Shown here one piece after another: positions 5,335 to 8,791 of a stretch of DNA of 8,791 nucleotides. The translations under genes were made by a program, and so were the position numbers. The stretch lies in NCBI GenBank assembly GCA_003663345.1, contig QMZU01000022.1, positions 1 to 8,791 of the forward strand. The letters run 5' to 3'. How positions within the stretch are numbered: the first letter of the stretch is position 1; every line of letters starts with the position of its first letter. The notes beneath the pieces were generated by a model. That model worked only from the letters and a program-made list of their open reading frames with translations. It was not told the origin of the DNA and made no database searches. Source of the DNA: Candidatus Aenigmatarchaeota archaeon. GTDB lineage: Archaea > Aenigmatarchaeota > Aenigmatarchaeia > PWEA01 > B50-G16.

Positions 5335-6048
5335 ATGAACTACATCGGTTGCAGCGGCTGGTTCTATCCGCACTGGCACGGTTCTTTTTACCCGTCTGAA
5401 CTGAAGCAGAGCAGGTGGTTTAAATACTATTCAGAGAAATTCAACACAGTTGAGTTGAACAGTACCTTCTATCACTTTCCGAAAGAATCCACAGCAAGGA
5501 ACTGGCACAGGTCGTCACCTAAAGGATTCGTTTACACACTTAAGGTGAACAGAATCATCACGCACCTGAAGAGGTTTGTTGGAACAAAGCGCCTCATCAA
5601 TGATTTTTACAGAATTGGAGAAAGACTGGAGGAGAAGATGGGCTGTTTCCTCTTCCAATTACCACCGAGCCTCCACTTCACCGAAAAGAAACTCCATGAG
5701 ATACTCTCCCAACTCGATCCCGAGAAGAGGAACGTTCTGGAATTTCGGCACCAGAGCTGGTTCAATGACGATGTTTACAGAGAGTTGAAGAAGAACGGAA
5801 TAATCTTCTGTTCCGTGAGCGCTCCGAAACTCCCCGATGACCTTATCAAAACAGGAAAAGACATCTATATCCGGTTCCACGGAAGGGATAGATGGTATTC
5901 ACATAACTACAGCGATGAAGAGCTGGAATCATGGGCAGAAAGGATACTGAAATCGCGCGCAGTTAACGTCTGGTGTTACTTCAACAATGATTTTAACGCT
6001 TACGCTCCGAAGAATGCCATGAAGTTGAGGGAGTTTCTCTCCACGTGA
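5335..6048 (+). CDS. DUF72 (YecE-like) family protein
   Basis: A 237-residue protein of the widespread DUF72/YecE family, a TIM-barrel-like fold of unestablished biochemical function. Family motifs are present in order: GCSGWFYPHWHGSFYP (5-20), TVELNSTFYHFP (38-49), FQLPPSLHF (107-115), VLEFRHQSWF (134-143), YIRFHGR (178-184) and VWCYFNND (212-219). Length and motif order indicate an intact gene. Conserved charged and aromatic residues such as E40, N42, E136, R138, H139 and H182 line the expected barrel mouth. No SD precedes the ATG. It lies 21 bp after the 155-residue gene and 30 bp before the hydrogenase maturation protease, all on the plus strand. A link to either neighbour is not supported by known biochemistry. 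Confidence 0.9.
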   Translation: MNYIGCSGWFYPHWHGSFYPSELKQSRWFKYYSEKFNTVELNSTFYHFPKESTARNWHRSSPKGFVYTLKVNRIITHLKRFVGTKRLINDFYRIGERLEEKMGCFLFQLPPSLHFTEKKLHEILSQLDPEKRNVLEFRHQSWFNDDVYRELKKNGIIFCSVSAPKLPDDLIKTGKDIYIRFHGRDRWYSHNYSDEELESWAERILKSRAVNVWCYFNNDFNAYAPKNAMKLREFLST

Positions 6049-6057
6049 TTTTTATTA
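6049..6057 (+). promoter_or_regulatory. TATA element for the maturation protease gene, probably leaderless
   Basis: TTTTTATTA begins immediately after the DUF72 stop and is centred 26 nt before ATG 6079, with no SD in the 30-bp gap. The T-run could also serve as a terminator for the upstream gene. Confidence 0.5.
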
Positions 6058-6078
6058 CCGGTACTCTATAAGTTAAAC

Positions 6079-6384
6079 ATGGAGCCCGTGATTCTGGTCT
6101 TCGGCAACCCTCTCCTCGAGGAGGATTCGGTGGCGCTCAAGGTCGGCGCCGGTCTGAAGAGGCTGGGATGGGACGTGGTTTTCTGTGAAGACCCGGTCTC
6201 CATTCTCGACTATGTCGAAAGGCCAATTGTGATTCTCGATGCTGTGAAAGGGCTGAAAGAGGTGAAGGTTCTGGAGCCATCTGACGTGAAAACCAGAAGT
6301 GCCGTTACCCTCCATGATCTGGACCTCGGTTTCTTCCTTAAACTTCTGGACGTGGATGTTAAAATAATCGGGATACCGCTCTAA
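6079..6384 (+). CDS. Compact NiFe-hydrogenase maturation protease (peptidase M52-like)
   Basis: Likely the endopeptidase that removes the C-terminal tail of a NiFe-hydrogenase large subunit after nickel insertion. The fold signature is present: ILVFGNPLLEEDSVALKV at the N-terminus, then IVILDAVKGLKEV and TLHDLDLGFFLKLL. Aligned by eye to HybD/HycI, the three metal-ligand positions are D16, D54 and H79. The protein is only 101 residues, against about 140-160 for most relatives, and stops right after VKIIGIPL, where family members usually continue with a helix. The family call and short end are clear; whether the enzyme is complete is unsure. Its TAA overlaps the TAG of the convergent hydrogenase large-subunit gene by 4 bp (CTAA), tying it to its probable substrate. 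Confidence 0.82.
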   Translation: MEPVILVFGNPLLEEDSVALKVGAGLKRLGWDVVFCEDPVSILDYVERPIVILDAVKGLKEVKVLEPSDVKTRSAVTLHDLDLGFFLKLLDVDVKIIGIPL

Positions 6385-7673
6385 GTTCTATTTATCCTCA
6401 ATTCCAGAAAGTGGGCTGAACAGGAGAAGCAAGGATCAAACGCCCTGATCATCTTCTCAAGTTCCAGTTTTATCTCATCCTCACCCCTGTCAAGAATCTC
6501 CGGGAGATACTTCTTTATGCCATCCTCCATTGATTTCAGGTTCTGTGCTGTTGGTGTGACTATATCCGCTTTCACAATCCTTCTGTCCTTTATCCTGTAC
6601 CAGTGATAGAGAAGACCGCGCGGTGCCTCCACCACACCGACCCCTTCACCATCCTTTGGGATATGAGAAACTTTTTCCTGTTTCAGACCCTTTTCGAGAA
6701 GTTCGTTTATTATCTCCACCGAGCGGTCCAGAGAATTGAACGCCTCCACAACCCTCACGAGGTTTGCCTTGTAAATATTATATACAGGAGGTTTCAATCC
6801 AAACATCTTCATGACCTTCTTCGCATCTCTGCTCAGAAACCTGTGGTTTATGTTGAACCTGGCAAGCGGTCCCACGAGAAAACTCTTACTTTCCTTTACA
6901 ACGAATTTTGAGGTGGAGTAGGGTTCCAGATACTCTGTAAAATGCTCCTTATACGTTTCACACCTGTAACTCTCCCCTTCTGTGGAACGGATGCAGCCGT
7001 GAAGAAGGGTGTAATCCCTGTCGGTTGAGAGAGCAAAATGCTCCTGTTTCATTTCAAAATCCGGGATATCCATCATTTTTGCAAGCTCCACCATTCTCCA
7101 CATCTTATCCTTCCACCTCAAAAGCTCCTCCCTTACACTTCCAAGCTTCTCCTCTTTTGGTGGAACAGAGAAACCACCTATCACAGGTGTTATGGGATGT
7201 ACCTCTCTTTCACCAACCGCACTCATTATCAGATTCCCGAGTTTCTTCAGGTGAAGGGCAAGGTGAATATCGTCCCTGTAATCCTTCATCATCTCCAAAG
7301 CGCTGCTGTAACCAAGATAATCCGGTAACGCGAAAAAATATGTATGTATCACATGGTTCTGAAGAAACATCCCGTGTGTGAGAAGGTCTCTGAGAAGGTT
7401 GGTCTGTTCACTCACCTTCACATCAAGAGCATCCTCAACCGCCTGCAGTGCCGCCATCTGATGAGCGATTGAACATATTCCACAGACTCTTGATGTTATT
7501 CTATGTGCCTCGTCATACCTTCTCCCTTTCAGAATCCCTTCAAAGAACCGGGCGGACTCCTCAACATCCAGCTCCGCTTTTTCAATAACCCCGTTCTTTA
7601 TCCTCACGTGAAGGGATGCATGTCCCTCCACTTTTGTCATATGCTCCAGATCAAATGAAATGTTATGACTCAT
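6381..7673 (-). CDS. NiFe hydrogenase large (catalytic, alpha) subunit, group 3-like
   Basis: Carries the NiFe(CN)2CO site for H2 oxidation or production. At 430 residues it is intact. The N-terminal nickel motif is R62-V-C64-G-I-C67-x3-H71, with the conserved glutamate region KVEGH at 14-18. The C-terminal motif is D413-P-C415-F-S-C418-S-A-H421. Nine residues (FLELRINRT) follow H421 and are the expected tail for removal by a maturation protease. Segments such as ESARFFEGILKGR, LPDYLGYSS, EAPRGLLYHW and ADIVTPTAQNL match the cytosolic group 3 (sulfhydrogenase/bidirectional-type) alpha subunits better than membrane-bound group 4. ATG 7673 follows the small-subunit stop by one base, with GAGGGAG as SD. 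Exact subgroup (3b, 3c or 3d) cannot be settled by eye; I favour 3b-like. Confidence 0.92.
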   Translation of the reverse strand: MSHNISFDLEHMTKVEGHASLHVRIKNGVIEKAELDVEESARFFEGILKGRRYDEAHRITSRVCGICSIAHQMAALQAVEDALDVKVSEQTNLLRDLLTHGMFLQNHVIHTYFFALPDYLGYSSALEMMKDYRDDIHLALHLKKLGNLIMSAVGEREVHPITPVIGGFSVPPKEEKLGSVREELLRWKDKMWRMVELAKMMDIPDFEMKQEHFALSTDRDYTLLHGCIRSTEGESYRCETYKEHFTEYLEPYSTSKFVVKESKSFLVGPLARFNINHRFLSRDAKKVMKMFGLKPPVYNIYKANLVRVVEAFNSLDRSVEIINELLEKGLKQEKVSHIPKDGEGVGVVEAPRGLLYHWYRIKDRRIVKADIVTPTAQNLKSMEDGIKKYLPEILDRGEDEIKLELEKMIRAFDPCFSCSAHFLELRINRT

Positions 7674-7674
7674 T

Positions 7675-8421
7675 CTACTCCCTCACGAACTTCGCGCGGC
7701 CCATGAACTCGATGATGCGCTCTTTTATGTCTTTTATTCCCTCAAAATCAACACCGTTCGTCTCGAACATTGATTTCACAGCTATCAGAGAAGCGTTGGG
7801 TGTGGGACCCCGGCAACCGAAACACGGAACTCCTACATTCGGGCATGCCGAGTTGCACCCGGCGAGTGTTATTGGACCTATACATGGGATCCCGTCCTTC
7901 AAAAGACATTTATTTCCGTTCCTCTTACATTCGAGGCATACGGCATACCTCTTCTCCACGGGCCTTTCATCGTTCACGAGCGCGTTGAAATAAGAGAGAA
8001 ACTCGGATTTATCTATAGGGCAGCCGCGCAGCATATAATCGACCTTTACGTGTTCACCGATAGCCGTTGCCTCTATACTCTCCAGATACGTGTAATCACC
8101 GTAAACTTCCCTCCTAACATCCTCCTGGTCCATGAAATCCCTTATGGCAGGTACTCCACCAAAGGCTGCGCAGTCACCCAGAGCCACAAGAATCTTCGAT
8201 TTTTCCCTCAGCTTCTTTACCAGCTCCACCTCTTCAGGGGTGCTGACCGCACCTTCCACAAAGACTATATCAAATGGTCCTTCATCATTGAACTCCTTCA
8301 GCCATCTGAATGATTTCACATTGACCTTTCCCAGCATGTCCATCAACTGGTCATCCATATCGAGAATGGTAGTTTGGCATCCCTCACAACAGGTTAGACT
8401 GAAGAAGCCCACATTTTTCAT
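7675..8421 (-). CDS. NiFe hydrogenase small (electron-transfer, delta) subunit, group 3-like
   Basis: Partner of the large subunit, carrying iron-sulfur clusters that wire the active site to an acceptor. Length is 248 residues. The proximal cluster cysteines fit C12 and C15 (TCCEGCQ), C84 (GDCAAFGG) and C134 (RGCPIDKSE). Eight further cysteines, C162, C165, C172, C180, C189, C193, C200 and C203, lie in a dense C-terminal block and would ligate two more clusters. There is no twin-arginine signal or C-terminal membrane anchor, so the enzyme is cytoplasmic. The gene order small-large matches the distal part of hydBGDA-type operons, but no diaphorase gene is upstream; the next gene is a divergent PfpI. 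ATG 8421 lacks an SD and has a TATA element 27 nt upstream, indicating a leaderless mRNA. Confidence 0.92.
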   Translation of the reverse strand: MKNVGFFSLTCCEGCQTTILDMDDQLMDMLGKVNVKSFRWLKEFNDEGPFDIVFVEGAVSTPEEVELVKKLREKSKILVALGDCAAFGGVPAIRDFMDQEDVRREVYGDYTYLESIEATAIGEHVKVDYMLRGCPIDKSEFLSYFNALVNDERPVEKRYAVCLECKRNGNKCLLKDGIPCIGPITLAGCNSACPNVGVPCFGCRGPTPNASLIAVKSMFETNGVDFEGIKDIKERIIEFMGRAKFVRE

Positions 8422-8443
8422 AAAATCAGTTACGGTTCCTTGG

Positions 8444-8452
8444 ATTATAAAA
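8444..8452 (-). promoter_or_regulatory. TATA element for the hydrogenase pair, leaderless
   Basis: The minus strand reads TTTTATAAT, centred 27 nt before the small-subunit ATG, with no SD between. It marks the small-subunit gene as the first gene of its transcript and separates the pair from any further upstream hydrogenase genes. Confidence 0.65.
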
Positions 8453-8458
8453 TTAACC

Positions 8459-8466
8459 TTTTATTT
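8459..8466 (+). promoter_or_regulatory. TATA element for the PfpI gene, leaderless
   Basis: TTTTATTT is centred about 26 nt before ATG 8488, and no SD lies between. It sits only about 15 bp from the divergent hydrogenase TATA element, so both promoters are packed into a 66-bp gap. Confidence 0.55.
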
Positions 8467-8487
8467 CAGTTAAGTCAATATTTCTCC

Positions 8488-8791
8488 ATGAAGGTCGTTA
8501 TTCTCGTGGAAGACGGATATGAGGATCTGGAGGTACATTACCCGAGGTTGAGATTGAGCGAGGAGGGTATCGAGGTTCTGATCGCGGCTCTGGATGAGAG
8601 AACAAGAAAAGGCAAGTATGGATATCCTGCACATGTGGACCTTACATTCGATTCCATGAGCCCTGAAGATTTTGATGGCGTGGTGATACCCGGAGGGACC
8701 CTCGCTTCCGACAGGCTCAGAACATATCCTGAAGTTCTGAAACTTGTCAAGGAGATGATGGAAAACGGGAAGGTGGTGGCAGCGATATGCC
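8488..8791 (+). CDS. DJ-1/PfpI family protein, partial, 3' end outside window
   Basis: Member of the class I glutamine-amidotransferase-like superfamily. Archaeal PfpI relatives have been described as intracellular proteases and as deglycases or glyoxalases; the cellular role here is not known. The 101 visible residues include VILVEDGYEDLEVHYPRLRL (E12 is the conserved acid near the active site) and FDGVVIPGGTLASDRLR at 62-78. The window ends exactly at VVAAIC, with C101 the predicted nucleophile, normally followed by His and Gly. This agrees closely with PfpI, where the nucleophile is Cys100. It is leaderless, with a TATA element 26 nt upstream, and divergent from the hydrogenase small-subunit gene. 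Confidence 0.92.
   Translation, partial: MKVVILVEDGYEDLEVHYPRLRLSEEGIEVLIAALDERTRKGKYGYPAHVDLTFDSMSPEDFDGVVIPGGTLASDRLRTYPEVLKLVKEMMENGKVVAAIC

Noticed and set aside
6112..6123. 12-nt palindrome CTCCTCGAGGAG near the start of the maturation protease gene.
   Set aside because: It encodes the conserved LLEE segment of the protease and stands alone, without a promoter in register.
8538..8750. Minus-strand 70-codon open frame opposite the PfpI gene.
   Set aside because: The plus strand encodes an unmistakable PfpI N-terminus with the active-site cysteine in the expected place.

Overview
This window is archaeal. The evidence is eukaryote-like translation and transcription genes found in archaea (eL44, eS27, aIF2-alpha, Nop10, RpoK, an archaeal-type uS2), PAC2 as an operon partner, TATA-box promoters about 26 nt from start codons, many leaderless genes, and GGTGAT-type Shine-Dalgarno (SD) sequences matching an archaeal 16S 3' end. 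A group-3-like NiFe hydrogenase suggests an anaerobe. I cannot fix the lineage from this sequence; a euryarchaeal or DPANN-type genome would both fit.

Layout, left to right. (1) The start of rps2 (minus, cut by the window edge). (2) A small divergent winged-helix gene (plus). (3) A lone enolase gene (minus). (4) A three-helix membrane protein (plus) divergent from enolase. (5) A tight six-gene minus-strand operon, in transcription order rpl44e, rps27e, aIF2-alpha, nop10, PAC2, rpoK. (6) Three plus-strand genes: an unrecognised 155-aa protein, a DUF72 protein and a compact hydrogenase maturation protease. (7) A minus-strand hydrogenase pair, small then large subunit, convergent on the protease. 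(8) The start of a DJ-1/PfpI gene (plus, cut by the window edge at its nucleophile cysteine).

How the genes work together. The six-gene operon joins ribosome structure (eL44, eS27), initiator-tRNA delivery (aIF2-alpha), H/ACA-guided rRNA pseudouridylation (Nop10), a proteasome-assembly-chaperone-like protein (PAC2) and an RNA polymerase subunit (RpoK), a typical archaeal growth operon. The hydrogenase subunits form a catalytic dimer, and the facing protease has the three metal-ligand positions expected of the enzyme that trims the large subunit's C-terminal tail. No diaphorase or electron-transfer subunit is visible next to them.

The DNA is very gene-dense. The longest non-coding gap is about 97 bp (401-497), no stretch over 300 bp lacks a gene, and I see no tRNA, rRNA, CRISPR array or insertion sequence. 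The clearest structure outside the genes is promoter architecture: solitary and stand-alone genes are leaderless with a TATA element about 24-28 nt before the start codon, whereas ribosomal and downstream operon genes carry SD sequences. Two divergent pairs appear to share a single near-symmetric TATA element. I found no convincing new defence or mobile system; the candidates for novelty are three small unrecognised proteins and the reduced hydrogenase/protease cassette.
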